From contig CACYQZ010000003.1 in NCBI GenBank assembly GCA_902776665.1, positions 48,890 to 112,889 on the forward strand: a stretch of DNA of 64,000 nucleotides, read 5' to 3'. The position numbers and the translations under genes are program-made. Shown one piece after another: positions 25,246 through 34,867 of this stretch. Under the pieces are notes generated by a model. It saw nothing but the letters and a program-made list of their open reading frames with translations, did no database searches and was not told the DNA's origin. The stretch comes from an uncultured Prevotellaceae bacterium. GTDB taxonomy: Bacteria; Bacteroidota; Bacteroidia; Bacteroidales; Bacteroidaceae. Within the stretch, counting starts at the first letter, position 1, and every line of letters starts with the position of its first letter.

Positions 25246-26325
25246 ATGCTAAACTTTACCGTAGGCCCCGTACAATCAAGTAATGCTGTGCGGGCAATTG
25301 GTGCCGAACAGGTGCCGTATTTTAGGACAGCAGAGTTTTCGGAACTCATGTTGGAAAATGAGCGTTTGGTGAAGAAATTTGCCCATACAACCGATGACAG
25401 CCGGGTTGTGTTTATGACATGCTCTGGCTCTGGTGGTATGGAAACAGCCATCATGAATTGTCTGACCAGACAGGATAAAGCATTGGTAATCAATGGAGGT
25501 TCTTTTGGTGAGCGTTTCGTTGAATTGCTGGCATTGCATGAGATTCCATTCACAGAAATCAAATTGGAGCACGGGAAGGCTCTGAAGCCAGAGCATCTTG
25601 CTCCATACGAGGGGGAAGGCTACACTGCCTTTTTGCTGCAAAAGCACGAAACCTCAACTGGGGTGCATTACGATATCAATCTTGTCAGCGACTTCTGCAA
25701 GCGCAACGGCTGTTTCCTTATAGTGGACACCATCAGCACATTCCTTTGCGACCCCTTCGACATGGCTGCATTGGATGTTGGGGTGATGATTACCGGAAGC
25801 CAAAAAGCATTGGCCTGCCCTCCAGGTATTGCTGTGATGGCATTGGCGCCTTCGGCTTTGAAGAGAATAGGGAATATTAGGTGCTGTTGCCAATACTTGG
25901 ATTTGAAATTGGCATTAAAAAACCAAGATCGTGGACAAACGCCTTGGACACCTGCCGTGGGTGTGCTGCGCCAGATTAATGTTAGATTGAAAGAGATTGA
26001 TGCCGCTGGTGGCGACAAGGCAGAGATTGAACGGACGGCGCATTTGGCTGAGTATTTCCGCAATAAGATTAAAGAGCATAACCTGCCTTTCGAAATCATC
26101 AGTGAGAGCCTGAGCAATGCCGTTACGCCGTTGCATCCTACTACACAATCTGCATTTGAGATCTTCTTGAAAATCAAAGACGAATATGGCATGTGGATTT
26201 GTCCGAATGGTGGCGACATGAAAGACTCTGTCTTCCGTGTCGGTCATATAGGCTGTTTGGCCGAGAAAGATTATGACCAATTGATAAATGCGTTCTTGGA
26301 TTTGAGAAACATTGGATTTATCTAA
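25246..26325 (+). CDS. Class V aminotransferase (AEP-transaminase-like)
   Basis: The 359-residue protein is a fold-type I PLP enzyme of class V. It opens FTVGPVQSS (compare FTPGP of PhnW/AGT), has MTCSGSGGMETAIMNC for cofactor phosphate, FLIVDTISTFLCD with the PLP Asp, and the Schiff-base Lys in ITGSQKALACPPG. The closest named families are 2-aminoethylphosphonate-pyruvate and alanine-glyoxylate transaminases. No PEP mutase or phosphonopyruvate decarboxylase gene is in the window, so AEP is not assured. It is followed by a GNAT gene and the cytidylyltransferase fusion, suggesting a shared CDP-activated amino-compound pathway (inference). Confidence 0.82.
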   Translation: MLNFTVGPVQSSNAVRAIGAEQVPYFRTAEFSELMLENERLVKKFAHTTDDSRVVFMTCSGSGGMETAIMNCLTRQDKALVINGGSFGERFVELLALHEIPFTEIKLEHGKALKPEHLAPYEGEGYTAFLLQKHETSTGVHYDINLVSDFCKRNGCFLIVDTISTFLCDPFDMAALDVGVMITGSQKALACPPGIAVMALAPSALKRIGNIRCCCQYLDLKLALKNQDRGQTPWTPAVGVLRQINVRLKEIDAAGGDKAEIERTAHLAEYFRNKIKEHNLPFEIISESLSNAVTPLHPTTQSAFEIFLKIKDEYGMWICPNGGDMKDSVFRVGHIGCLAEKDYDQLINAFLDLRNIGFI

Positions 26326-26340
26326 AGATAAAAGATTGTA

Positions 26341-26925
26341 ATGATAGTTAAGACAAAGCCAGATCATATTAGTTGGGAGGATTTAGCAAGATGCCAATGG
26401 CAATCCCATGAAAGCAATAGATCAACAGGCGTTAATATGCAGTGTGCCGATTTTACTGCAGAAGAATTAAGAGCTGCGGTTAAAGAAGGTGTTACGCTTG
26501 TAGCTTTGGATGAAAATGACACCCTTGCAGGGATGCTTTCGGTCGTATTTAAAGATGTCAACAGATGGTGGCATAAAGGTACAGGAGCGTATATTTGCTA
26601 TGTGGCTGTAACACCTGATTATAAGGGGAAAGGTGTTTATAGAGCATTAAGCAATAAAGCTGAAGAAATTATTCAATCAAAAGGGGTTATAGTTGAGTAT
26701 TTAAATACTCATATCAAGAACGAGGCTGCGCTAAAGGCTTACGAAAAAGATGGTTATCAGAAAGTCAGGTTTTCTCCAGGAAGTGGTTCTGATTACTATT
26801 CCGTTGAGATGGCAAAATGGCTTGGGGTAAAAGGAAAGAGTCAGACTCTCTGTAATCTGATGTATATTGCAACCGAAATCGCTGTTAAAATTCTTTATAA
26901 ACCAGGTAAAAGAAGACGGTTTTAA
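26341..26925 (+). CDS. GNAT family N-acetyltransferase
   Basis: The 194-residue protein has the GNAT core. ICYVAVTPDYKGKGVYRALSNKAEE contains the acetyl-CoA loop (Q/R-x-x-G-x-G/A type), and IKNEAALKAYEKDGYQKV is the usual C-terminal strand-helix. A C-terminal tail of about 25 basic and hydrophobic residues follows. It lies between the class V aminotransferase and the cytidylyltransferase-oxidoreductase, so it may acetylate an amino group made in the same pathway. The substrate is not predictable. Confidence 0.8.
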   Translation: MIVKTKPDHISWEDLARCQWQSHESNRSTGVNMQCADFTAEELRAAVKEGVTLVALDENDTLAGMLSVVFKDVNRWWHKGTGAYICYVAVTPDYKGKGVYRALSNKAEEIIQSKGVIVEYLNTHIKNEAALKAYEKDGYQKVRFSPGSGSDYYSVEMAKWLGVKGKSQTLCNLMYIATEIAVKILYKPGKRRRF

Positions 26926-26932
26926 GAGGTTT

Positions 26933-28270
26933 ATGAAAAAAGTTATCACCTACGGAACATACGACCTTTTCCATTATGGTCACCAACGCCTTTTAGAGCG
27001 TGCCAAGGCTCTTGGAGATTATCTGATTGTCGGTGTCACTACCGATAATTTTGATTTGGAACGTGGCAAGATGAGCACATGCAACAATGTGATGGAACGC
27101 ATTGAAGCTGTGAAAGCCACTGGCCTTGCAGACCAGATTATCATCGAAGAGTACAAAGGCCAAAAAATAGATGATATCCAAAAATATGGCGTTGATGTTT
27201 TTGCCATTGGTTCTGATTGGGAGGGCTATTTTGATTACCTCAAGGAGTATTGCGAGGTGGTTTATCTGCCACGTACACAAGGTATTAGTAGTACCCAGTT
27301 GAGAGAGGAACGCCCGATGGTGAACATTGGCATCATCGGAACGGGAAGCATTGCCAATCGCTTCGCTCCCGAATCGAAGTTCGTAAACAGCAATGCCATC
27401 GTTGCTGCCTATAATCCCAATAAGGACGAATGTGAGGAATTTTGCCGAAAGTACGAGTTGAAACAAGCCGTGTCAGAAGACGATTTGTACGAACTTTGTG
27501 ATGCTGTGTATATCGCATCGCCCCACTATACTCACTATGATTATGTTAAGAAAGCCTTGAATAAGGGTAAACACGTACTTTGCGAAACGCCTTTTGTGTT
27601 CAGCAAGGAGCAGGCAGAAGAACTGTATGGCTTGGCTGAAAAAAAGAAACGTGTGTTGATGGTGGCGTTGAAGACTGCTTATTGTCCTGCTTTTGTGCAC
27701 CTTGTCTCTTTGCTGAAATCAGGTGCCATTGGCGACATTGTAGAGGTGAATGCATCGGTTACCACGCTTACGGATGAATCTTCAGAAAAGCTGAATAAAG
27801 ACTATTGGGGTGGTAGTATGAATGAGAATGCGTGTTTCCCGTTGTTGCCTATCTTTAAGTTGTTGGGCACGGGTTATGAGAATATCAACTTCTATTCGAA
27901 GATGAAAAATGGGGTGGATATGTTCACTAAAGCCGTTTTTCGCTATCCTTCTGCTGTAGCGTCGTTCCAAGTGGGGTTGGGCGTGAAGACTGAAGGCAAT
28001 TTGGTAGTCGCTGGAACGAAAGGCTATGCATACGTTCCCGCTCCCTGGTGGAAAACAGATTATTTTGAGTTACGATACGAGGATCAAAACCAAAATAAGA
28101 AATTTTTCCACACCTTTGCTGGCGATGGTCTCCGCTATGAAATCAAGGATTTTGTCACTGCCATTTTCTCCAAAGAGTACTTCTATTCCAAGGTAAGCAA
28201 GAAAGAGAATGTTAAGATGGCCGAAGTGCAAGAGTTGTATCTGAAAGGAGAGAATCTTTATAAGTTGTAG
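26933..28270 (+). CDS. TagD-like cytidylyltransferase fused to Gfo/Idh/MocA oxidoreductase
   Basis: The 445-residue protein has two domains. Residues 1-128 are a cytidylyltransferase of the TagD type: VITYGTYDLFHYGHQRLL with the HxGH motif, GSDWEGYFDYL, and PRTQGISSTQLREE with the ISST nucleotide motif. From about residue 129 it continues as a Gfo/Idh/MocA oxidoreductase, with NIGIIGTGSIANRF as the NAD(P) loop and GKHVLCETPF carrying the expected Glu in place of Lys. A single protein may thus reduce a keto compound and activate the polyol phosphate with CTP, like the bifunctional CDP-ribitol enzymes of other bacteria (inference). LicD at 23154 could use the product. Start 26933 follows the GNAT stop by 7 bases. 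Confidence 0.87.
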   Translation: MKKVITYGTYDLFHYGHQRLLERAKALGDYLIVGVTTDNFDLERGKMSTCNNVMERIEAVKATGLADQIIIEEYKGQKIDDIQKYGVDVFAIGSDWEGYFDYLKEYCEVVYLPRTQGISSTQLREERPMVNIGIIGTGSIANRFAPESKFVNSNAIVAAYNPNKDECEEFCRKYELKQAVSEDDLYELCDAVYIASPHYTHYDYVKKALNKGKHVLCETPFVFSKEQAEELYGLAEKKKRVLMVALKTAYCPAFVHLVSLLKSGAIGDIVEVNASVTTLTDESSEKLNKDYWGGSMNENACFPLLPIFKLLGTGYENINFYSKMKNGVDMFTKAVFRYPSAVASFQVGLGVKTEGNLVVAGTKGYAYVPAPWWKTDYFELRYEDQNQNKKFFHTFAGDGLRYEIKDFVTAIFSKEYFYSKVSKKENVKMAEVQELYLKGENLYKL

Positions 28271-28288
28271 GACTTAATGTAGTAAAAT

Positions 28289-29536
28289 ATGAACAAACGC
28301 ATCTACCTCTGCCTTGCTCACATGAGCGAGGCAGGCCTCGAACAAAAGTATATCCAAGAGGCTTTCGACACCAACTGGGTGGTGCCGCTTGGTCCGAATG
28401 TGAATGGGTTTGAGAAAGACCTCGAAGAATTTTGCGGAGAGAACAAAAGGGTCGTGGCTTTGTCGGCGGGAACAGCTGCCGTGCATCTCGCCCTGATCGC
28501 CTGCGGCGTGAAGCCTGGCGACGAGGTCATCGTGCAGAGTTTCACTTTCTGTGCCTCTTCGCATCCGATAACCTATTTGGGCGCGACCCCCATTTTCGTC
28601 GATTCCGAAAAGGACTCTTGGAACATCGACCCGGAATTGATGGAAAAGGCCATCAAAGACCGTATCGCCAAAACGGGCAAGAAACCCAAGGCCATCGTGC
28701 CTGTGGCTCTTTACGGTATGCCCTATGACATCGACCGCATCATGGATATTGCCAACCGCTACGACATCCCCGTCATCGAGGATGCCGCCGAGGGCTTCGG
28801 TAGCCGCTGGAAAGGGCAGATGTTGGGTACTTTTGGTAAATATGGCGTGTTGTCGTTCAATGGTAACAAGATGATTACCACCTCGGGCGGCGGCGCGCTG
28901 ATTACTCCCAACGAGGACGCTTGGCGCGAAATCATGATGTATGCCACGCAGTACCGTGAGAGCTACCCCTACTACCAGCACGAGAAAATCGGCTACAACT
29001 ACCGTATGTCGAACATCTGCGCGGGCATCGGGCGTGGACAGATGACCGTGGCCAACGACCACATCAACCACCACAAGCATGTCTTTGAGCTTTACAAGGA
29101 GCTGCTGAAAGACGTGAAGGGCATCGAGGTTCACGGCAATCCCGATGAGCGTTATGACAGCAACTTCTGGCTGAACACCATCACCATCGACCCTGAAATC
29201 CGCATCAAGGGACAGGAGAACGCCTACAAGACCGTTGTCCAAGGCGCGGTGGGCGGAGCGGCAGGTGTCATTCATGTGGCAGATTCCGCCACCACGGATT
29301 GCCAACCCAACGACAATGTTGAAGCCTTGCGCGTCTATCTCGACGAGCGCGGCATCGAGGCACGTCCATTGTGGAAGCCCATGCACAAGCAGCCGGTTTA
29401 CAAAGACGCTCCGGCATACGTTAAAGGTGTTTCGGAGGAACTTTTCAAAATCGGGATGTGTCTGCCGAGCGGTCCTTACGTTTCGGACGATGATGTAAAA
29501 TACATTGTGGAAAAAATAAAAGAAGCAATCAATTAA
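28289..29536 (+). CDS. DegT/DnrJ/EryC1 sugar aminotransferase (PglE-like)
   Basis: The 415-residue protein starts IYLCLAHMSEAGLEQKYI, the LAHMS opening common to capsule aminotransferases of Bacteroidetes. The cofactor motifs are ALSAGTAAVHLAL, VIEDAAEGFGS with the PLP Asp, and the Schiff-base Lys in LSFNGNKMITTSGGG. It should transaminate a UDP-4-keto-6-deoxy-HexNAc to the 4-amino sugar, as PglE does in bacillosamine synthesis. The WbpM/PglF-like dehydratase at 32939 could supply the keto sugar and the PglC-like transferase at 20954 could use the product. GC content rises again from this gene onward. Confidence 0.87.
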   Translation: MNKRIYLCLAHMSEAGLEQKYIQEAFDTNWVVPLGPNVNGFEKDLEEFCGENKRVVALSAGTAAVHLALIACGVKPGDEVIVQSFTFCASSHPITYLGATPIFVDSEKDSWNIDPELMEKAIKDRIAKTGKKPKAIVPVALYGMPYDIDRIMDIANRYDIPVIEDAAEGFGSRWKGQMLGTFGKYGVLSFNGNKMITTSGGGALITPNEDAWREIMMYATQYRESYPYYQHEKIGYNYRMSNICAGIGRGQMTVANDHINHHKHVFELYKELLKDVKGIEVHGNPDERYDSNFWLNTITIDPEIRIKGQENAYKTVVQGAVGGAAGVIHVADSATTDCQPNDNVEALRVYLDERGIEARPLWKPMHKQPVYKDAPAYVKGVSEELFKIGMCLPSGPYVSDDDVKYIVEKIKEAIN

Positions 29537-29548
29537 CATAAAAAACAA

Positions 29549-30589
29549 ATGAGTATTTTTAAGGATAAAGTCCTCATGATTACAGGAGGCACAGGGTCAT
29601 TCGGAAATGCAGTTTTGCGTCGTTTCTTGACCTCTGACATCGGCGAAATCCGTATTTTCAGCCGTGATGAGAAGAAACAGGACGATATGCGCCATGAATA
29701 CCAAAGTCGTTTCCCGGAAGTGGCGCACAAAATCAAGTTCTACATTGGTGACGTGCGGTCGTTGGAGAGTGTTCGTGCTGCGATGCCTGGCGTGGACTAT
29801 ATTTTTCATGCTGCGGCATTGAAGCAAGTGCCTTCGTGCGAATTTTTCCCGATGGAAGCAGTTCGCACGAATGTGATTGGCACGGACAATGTACTGACGG
29901 CAGCCATCGAACAAGAGGTGAAGAGCGTGATTTGTCTATCGACAGACAAGGCCGCCTACCCCGTGAATGCGATGGGCATCACAAAGGCCATCGAAGAAAA
30001 AGTTGCAGTGGCAAAGGCTCGCCAGTGCGACCCGAAGAAGACAAAAATCTGCTGCACTCGTTACGGAAATGTGATGTGCTCGCGTGGTTCGGTAATTCCC
30101 TTGTGGATTGAGCAGATTCGAAATGGTCAGCCCGTCACGCTGACCGAGCCGACAATGACACGTTTCATTATGTCGCTCGATGAGGCTGTCGATTTGGTGC
30201 TTTTCGCCTTTGAACACGGCGAGAGTGGCGATATTTTGGTGCAGAAAGCCCCTGCTTGCACGATTCAGACGCAGGCTGAGGCCGTTTGCGAATTGTTCGG
30301 TGGTCGTCGGGAAGACATCAAAGTCATCGGCATCCGCCACGGCGAAAAGATGTATGAAACGCTGCTGACCAACGAAGAATGTGCGAAGGCTGTGGATTTG
30401 GGCGATTTCTACCGCGTTCCTGCTGACAATCGCTCGCTGAACTATGACAAATTCTTTACCGAAGGCAACCATGAGCGTTCGAAATTGTCGGAATTCAATT
30501 CCAACAATACCCGTCGGCTGAATTTGGAAGAGACAAAGGCGAAAATCGCTTCGTTAGAGTATATCCAAGAAGAATTGAAGAAACAATGA
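29549..30589 (+). CDS. capE: UDP-GlcNAc 4,6-dehydratase/5-epimerase (CapE/FnlA/WbjB)
   Basis: The 346-residue SDR begins VLMITGGTGSFGNAVLRRFL and has FHAAALKQVPSCEFFP, then ICLSTDKAAYPVNAMGITKA with the MxxxK active site of inverting dehydratases. A C-terminal region with RHGEKMYETLL follows. Length and motifs match CapE/FnlA, which converts UDP-GlcNAc to a 4-keto-6-deoxy-L-sugar. The next two genes are the matching CapF and CapG, together making UDP-N-acetyl-L-fucosamine. It overlaps the following gene by 4 bases (ATGA). The three genes form a tightly coupled block. Confidence 0.92.
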   Translation: MSIFKDKVLMITGGTGSFGNAVLRRFLTSDIGEIRIFSRDEKKQDDMRHEYQSRFPEVAHKIKFYIGDVRSLESVRAAMPGVDYIFHAAALKQVPSCEFFPMEAVRTNVIGTDNVLTAAIEQEVKSVICLSTDKAAYPVNAMGITKAIEEKVAVAKARQCDPKKTKICCTRYGNVMCSRGSVIPLWIEQIRNGQPVTLTEPTMTRFIMSLDEAVDLVLFAFEHGESGDILVQKAPACTIQTQAEAVCELFGGRREDIKVIGIRHGEKMYETLLTNEECAKAVDLGDFYRVPADNRSLNYDKFFTEGNHERSKLSEFNSNNTRRLNLEETKAKIASLEYIQEELKKQ

Positions 30590-31785
30590 ACGTTTTAGTA
30601 ACTGGTGCGAAGGGCTTTGTCGGAAAAAACCTTTGTGCTTCGCTCAAAAATCTTCGCGACGGAAAAGATAAGACACGTCCGAACTTGACAATCGGTGAGA
30701 TTTTTGAATTTGACATCGATACACCGGCAGAACTTCTCGATGATTTTTGTGCCAAGGCCGATTTCGTATTCAATCTGGCAGGTGTGAATCGTCCGAAAGA
30801 ACAAGAAGAATTCATGTCGGGGAATTTCGGATTTGCATCGACTTTGCTCGACATGCTGAAAAAACATGAAAACACTTGTCCTGTGATGCTTTCGTCATCG
30901 CAACAGGCCTCGCTCACCGGACGGTTTGGAAACAGCGAGTATGGTCGTTCAAAAAAGGCTGGCGAAGACCTTTTCCGGCAATATCAAGAAGAAACGGGTG
31001 CGAAAGTTCTCGTCTATCGTTTCCCGAATCTTTTCGGAAAATGGTGTCGTCCGAACTACAACTCGGCGGTTGCCACTTTTTGCCACAACATAGCCCACGA
31101 CCTGCCGATTCAGGTGAACGACCCCAGTGTCGAATTGGAATTGTTGTATATCGACGACCTCGTTGCCGAGATGCTGGATGCCTTGGAGGGAGGCGAACAT
31201 CGCTGTGAATTTGACGGTTTGGACGTTCTTCCCACTGCCGACGGCAAATATTGCTATTGCGAAACGACCCACAAGGTGACGTTGGGCGAGATTGTCGATT
31301 GGCTGAATGAATTTTCAAAGATTTCCTCGACATTGATGATTCCTGAGATTCCCAAAAACAGTTTTGCGAAGAAGTTGCTCAGCACCTATCTCAGTTATCT
31401 GCCCAAGGAAAAAGCCATTTTTGACCTGAAAATGAATCAAGACGACCGCGGCTCGTTCACCGAACTGGTGCATACGCTGAAATGCGGTCAGGTGAGCATC
31501 AATATTTCGAAGCCAGGAATTACGAAAGGACAGCATTGGCACCACACGAAATGGGAGCAATTCATCGTGGTTTCGGGACATGGGCTCATCCAACTCCGTA
31601 AGGAAGGAACCGACGAAGTCTTGAATTACGAGGTGAGCGGCGACAAAATCCAGTCTGTCATCATGCTTCCGGGCTATACGCATAACATTATCAATCTTTC
31701 GGAAACGGAAAACCTTGTTACCGTCATGTATTGTAACGAACTTTTCGACCCAAACAAACCAGATACCTATTATGATCCAGTTTAA
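30586..31785 (+). CDS. capF: 4-keto reductase with C-terminal cupin (CapF/FnlB/WbjC)
   Basis: The 399-residue protein has an N-terminal SDR domain (NVLVTGAKGFVGKNLC; YGRSKKAGEDLF with the YxxxK pair) and a C-terminal cupin (from about residue 280). The cupin carries the His cluster GQHWHHTKWEQFIVVSG. This is the two-domain layout of CapF: the cupin epimerises C3 and the SDR reduces C4, in the second step of UDP-L-FucNAc synthesis. Start overlaps capE by 4 bases; its end overlaps capG by 14 bases. Length fits the family (about 370-400). Confidence 0.92.
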   Translation: MNVLVTGAKGFVGKNLCASLKNLRDGKDKTRPNLTIGEIFEFDIDTPAELLDDFCAKADFVFNLAGVNRPKEQEEFMSGNFGFASTLLDMLKKHENTCPVMLSSSQQASLTGRFGNSEYGRSKKAGEDLFRQYQEETGAKVLVYRFPNLFGKWCRPNYNSAVATFCHNIAHDLPIQVNDPSVELELLYIDDLVAEMLDALEGGEHRCEFDGLDVLPTADGKYCYCETTHKVTLGEIVDWLNEFSKISSTLMIPEIPKNSFAKKLLSTYLSYLPKEKAIFDLKMNQDDRGSFTELVHTLKCGQVSINISKPGITKGQHWHHTKWEQFIVVSGHGLIQLRKEGTDEVLNYEVSGDKIQSVIMLPGYTHNIINLSETENLVTVMYCNELFDPNKPDTYYDPV

Positions 31786-32932
31786 GAACAACGGAAAACT
31801 GAAACTTCTCATCATCGTCGGAACTCGTCCAGAAATCATCCGTCTGGCGGCAGTAATCAACAAATGTCGCGAGTATTTCGACACCTTGCTTGCCCATACA
31901 GGCCAGAATTACGACTACAACCTCAACGGTGTGTTTTTCAAGGATTTAAAACTCGCCGACCCCGACATCTATATGGAGGCCGTTGGCGACGACCTTGGCG
32001 CAACGATGGGAAATATCATTGACAAGTCGTATAAGGTGATGGTGGCGACGAAACCCGATGCCGTTTTGGTACTTGGTGACACCAATTCGTGCCTTTCCGT
32101 CATAGGAGCGAAGCGTCTGCACATCCCAATTTTCCACATGGAGGCAGGAAATCGCTGCAAGGACGAATGTCTGCCCGAGGAAACAAACCGTCGAATCGTG
32201 GACATTATCAGCGATGTGAATTTGGCTTATTCCGAGCATGCCCGTCGTTATTTGGCCGACTGTGGATTGCCCAAAGAGCGCACGTATGTGACGGGTTCGC
32301 CGATGGCAGAGGTGCTTCACAACAACTTAAAAGAAATTGAGGCTTCTGACATCCACCAAAGACTGGGTTTTGAAAAAGGAAAATATATCCTTCTTTCGGC
32401 CCATCGTGAAGAAAATATCGATACGGAGAAAAATTTCCTCTCGCTATTCAATGCCATCAACAAAATGGCAGAGAAGTACGACCTGCCGATTCTCTACTCT
32501 TGCCATCCTCGCAGTCGGAAACGCTTGGAACAAAGCGGTTTTCAGTTAGACAAGAGGGTTCTTCAGCACGAACCGCTTGGATTCCACGACTACAATTGCC
32601 TTCAGATGAATGCCTTTGCCGTCGTGAGCGATAGCGGCACCTTGCCTGAAGAAAGTTCATTCTTTACAAGTATCGGGCATCCTTTCCCTGCGATTTGTAT
32701 TCGTACCAGCACGGAAAGGCCCGAAGCGTTGGACAAAGCGTGCTTTATTCTTGCCGGAATCGACGAGCATTCGCTGCTCCAAGCAGTGGAAACGGCGGTT
32801 GCCCTTCACCAAAACGGCGATTTCGGTATTCCCGTGCCCGACTATATCGAGGAAAATGTTTCCACGAAGGTCGTGAAAATCATCCAATCTTACACCGGAG
32901 TGGTGAATAAGATGGTTTGGCGTAAATTTTAA
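31772..32932 (+). CDS. capG: UDP-N-acetyl-L-talosamine 2-epimerase (CapG/FnlC/WbjD)
   Basis: The 386-residue protein is a non-hydrolysing UDP-HexNAc 2-epimerase: LLIIVGTRPEIIRLAAV, VLVLGDTNSCLSVIGAK, IFHMEAGNRCKDECLPEETN and RIVDIISDVNLAYSEHAR are all family motifs. Coming right after capE and capF, it is the last step of UDP-L-FucNAc synthesis rather than a WecB making UDP-ManNAc. The start codon ATG 31772 lies 14 bases inside capF; an in-frame ATG at 31715 would overlap more and is not needed. WecB proper is the alternative if the context is misleading. Confidence 0.9.
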   Translation: MIQFKNNGKLKLLIIVGTRPEIIRLAAVINKCREYFDTLLAHTGQNYDYNLNGVFFKDLKLADPDIYMEAVGDDLGATMGNIIDKSYKVMVATKPDAVLVLGDTNSCLSVIGAKRLHIPIFHMEAGNRCKDECLPEETNRRIVDIISDVNLAYSEHARRYLADCGLPKERTYVTGSPMAEVLHNNLKEIEASDIHQRLGFEKGKYILLSAHREENIDTEKNFLSLFNAINKMAEKYDLPILYSCHPRSRKRLEQSGFQLDKRVLQHEPLGFHDYNCLQMNAFAVVSDSGTLPEESSFFTSIGHPFPAICIRTSTERPEALDKACFILAGIDEHSLLQAVETAVALHQNGDFGIPVPDYIEENVSTKVVKIIQSYTGVVNKMVWRKF

Positions 32933-32938
32933 AAAGAA

Positions 32939-34855
32939 ATGTGTATGGATTTCTTGCTCAAACTCAGAAATTGGTATTTTACCAAACGAGCGCTGCCGTA
33001 CTGGGGCATCTTTCTGATTGACCTCTTTTTCGTGTTCATCTCGGCGTTCATCGTCTATTGGTCGGTGCACCGCGGTATGCAAACGCTATTGCATTCCTAC
33101 GCGTTGTCGAGAGTGTTGGTGATTTATCTGTTCATTAGTGCCATCACGTTCAAGTTGTTCCACACGTATTCCGGAATCATCCGCTATTCGTCGTTTGTAG
33201 ATTTGATGCGCGTGGGATACGCGAATGCGCTGGCGTGTGTCGTGATGATTGCACTGCATTACCAAATCAACTATCTGCCGGCGAATCGTTTCGTCCATTT
33301 GCGCACCATTGATATTCTCGGCACTTACGCCGTGGCAACGATGCTGATGTGGATGTTGCGCGTGGGTGTGAAGTATCTGTATGATTATTCTTTCAGAGAC
33401 AAAGACCTTATGCCGGTGTTCATCTATGGTGTGAAAGAGGGCGGAATCGGAATTGCGAAGAGTATCCAAAGTGATGAGTCGGGGCGTTTTCTCTTGCGTG
33501 GTTTTATATCGCATCTTCCTGATTTTCAGTCACATCTGCTGATGGGCGTGAAAGTGTATGAAGTTGATGAAAAACTCCGCGAAGCATTGGAGAAGAAGAA
33601 TATCAAGGCCGTATTGGTGTCGCCGACGAGAACCGAGCAATTCCGTAACGACGCTGACCTGCAACGAATCTTGACCGAAATGGGCATTAAAATCTATATG
33701 GTACCCCAATCGACAGAGTGGAACGGACAGACGGTGCCCAGCATACAACTGAAGGAAGTGAGCATCGACGACCTGCTGCCACGCGATGAAATTCACATTG
33801 ATTTGAAGAAAGTGGGCGAAATGCTGACGGGTCAGCGCATTTTGATTACGGGATCGGCAGGCAGTATTGGTAGTGAAATGGTGCGACAGATAGCATCGTT
33901 CACTCCGTCGGAAATGATGCTCATCGACCAAGCCGAGACACCGCAGCACGACATACGTCTGATGATGCAGAAAAAGTGGCCCAACATCAAGGTGCATACG
34001 GTGGTGACGAGCATTTGCAAGGAAAAACGCATGGAAAACGTGTTTGCGGAATTCCGTCCCGACTACGTGTTTCACGCTGCGGCCTACAAGCACGTGCCGA
34101 TGATGGAGGACAACCCGAGTGAGAGCGTTCAAAACAATGTCTATGGCACGAAAGTTCTGGCCGACCTCAGCGTGAAATATGGTGTGAAGAAGTTCGTGAT
34201 GATTTCGACCGACAAGGCCGTGAATCCGACGAATGTGATGGGATGTTCGAAGCGTATCTGCGAGATTTACGTGCAGGCGTTGAACAACCAGTTGAAGGCT
34301 TCCGCAGTCGAGGGTGCCACCCAGTTCGTCACGACACGCTTCGGCAACGTCTTGGGCTCAAACGGATCGGTGATTCCACTCTTCGAGAAGCAAATTCGGG
34401 CAGGTGGTCCCGTGACGGTGACCGACCCGAACATCATCCGCTATTTCATGCTGATTCCCGAGGCCTGCAAGCTCGTTTTGGAGGCAGGAACGATGGGCAA
34501 CGGCGGTGAAATTTTCGTCTTTGACATGGGAAAACCTGTCAGAATCGCCGATTTGGCCAAGCGAATGATCTTGTTGAGCGGTGCGCAGAACGTGGAAATC
34601 GTCTATTCCGGTCTGCGTCCGGGCGAAAAACTCTACGAGGAAGTGCTCTCGACCGAGGAAAACACCAAACCGTCGTTCCACGAGAAGATTCGCATCGCTT
34701 CCGTTCGCGAATACGACTACGAAAAGGTGAAAAAGGACATCGACGAACTCATCGAAGTCAGCATGAATTACGACGATATGGCGACGGTGAAAAAGATGAA
34801 GGAATTGGTGCCGGAATTCATCAGCAATAACTCGATTTATTCGGAGTTGGATTAA
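32939..34855 (+). CDS. Membrane-anchored nucleotide-sugar 4,6-dehydratase (WbpM/PglF/CapD type)
   Basis: The 638-residue protein has four hydrophobic segments in the first 150 residues, a second Rossmann-like region (about 155-275), and a C-terminal SDR dehydratase domain (from about 290). The latter has ILITGSAGSIGSEMVRQ, FHAAAYKHVPMMEDNP and ISTDKAVNPTNVMGCSKR with the MxxxK pair. This is the full-length WbpM/PglF form that makes UDP-4-keto-6-deoxy-GlcNAc at the inner membrane. With the PglE-like aminotransferase and PglC-like transferase it could start bacillosamine- or QuiNAc-type repeat units. It starts 6 bases after capG. Confidence 0.92.
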   Translation: MCMDFLLKLRNWYFTKRALPYWGIFLIDLFFVFISAFIVYWSVHRGMQTLLHSYALSRVLVIYLFISAITFKLFHTYSGIIRYSSFVDLMRVGYANALACVVMIALHYQINYLPANRFVHLRTIDILGTYAVATMLMWMLRVGVKYLYDYSFRDKDLMPVFIYGVKEGGIGIAKSIQSDESGRFLLRGFISHLPDFQSHLLMGVKVYEVDEKLREALEKKNIKAVLVSPTRTEQFRNDADLQRILTEMGIKIYMVPQSTEWNGQTVPSIQLKEVSIDDLLPRDEIHIDLKKVGEMLTGQRILITGSAGSIGSEMVRQIASFTPSEMMLIDQAETPQHDIRLMMQKKWPNIKVHTVVTSICKEKRMENVFAEFRPDYVFHAAAYKHVPMMEDNPSESVQNNVYGTKVLADLSVKYGVKKFVMISTDKAVNPTNVMGCSKRICEIYVQALNNQLKASAVEGATQFVTTRFGNVLGSNGSVIPLFEKQIRAGGPVTVTDPNIIRYFMLIPEACKLVLEAGTMGNGGEIFVFDMGKPVRIADLAKRMILLSGAQNVEIVYSGLRPGEKLYEEVLSTEENTKPSFHEKIRIASVREYDYEKVKKDIDELIEVSMNYDDMATVKKMKELVPEFISNNSIYSELD

Positions 34856-34867
34856 AAAAAGAAGAGT

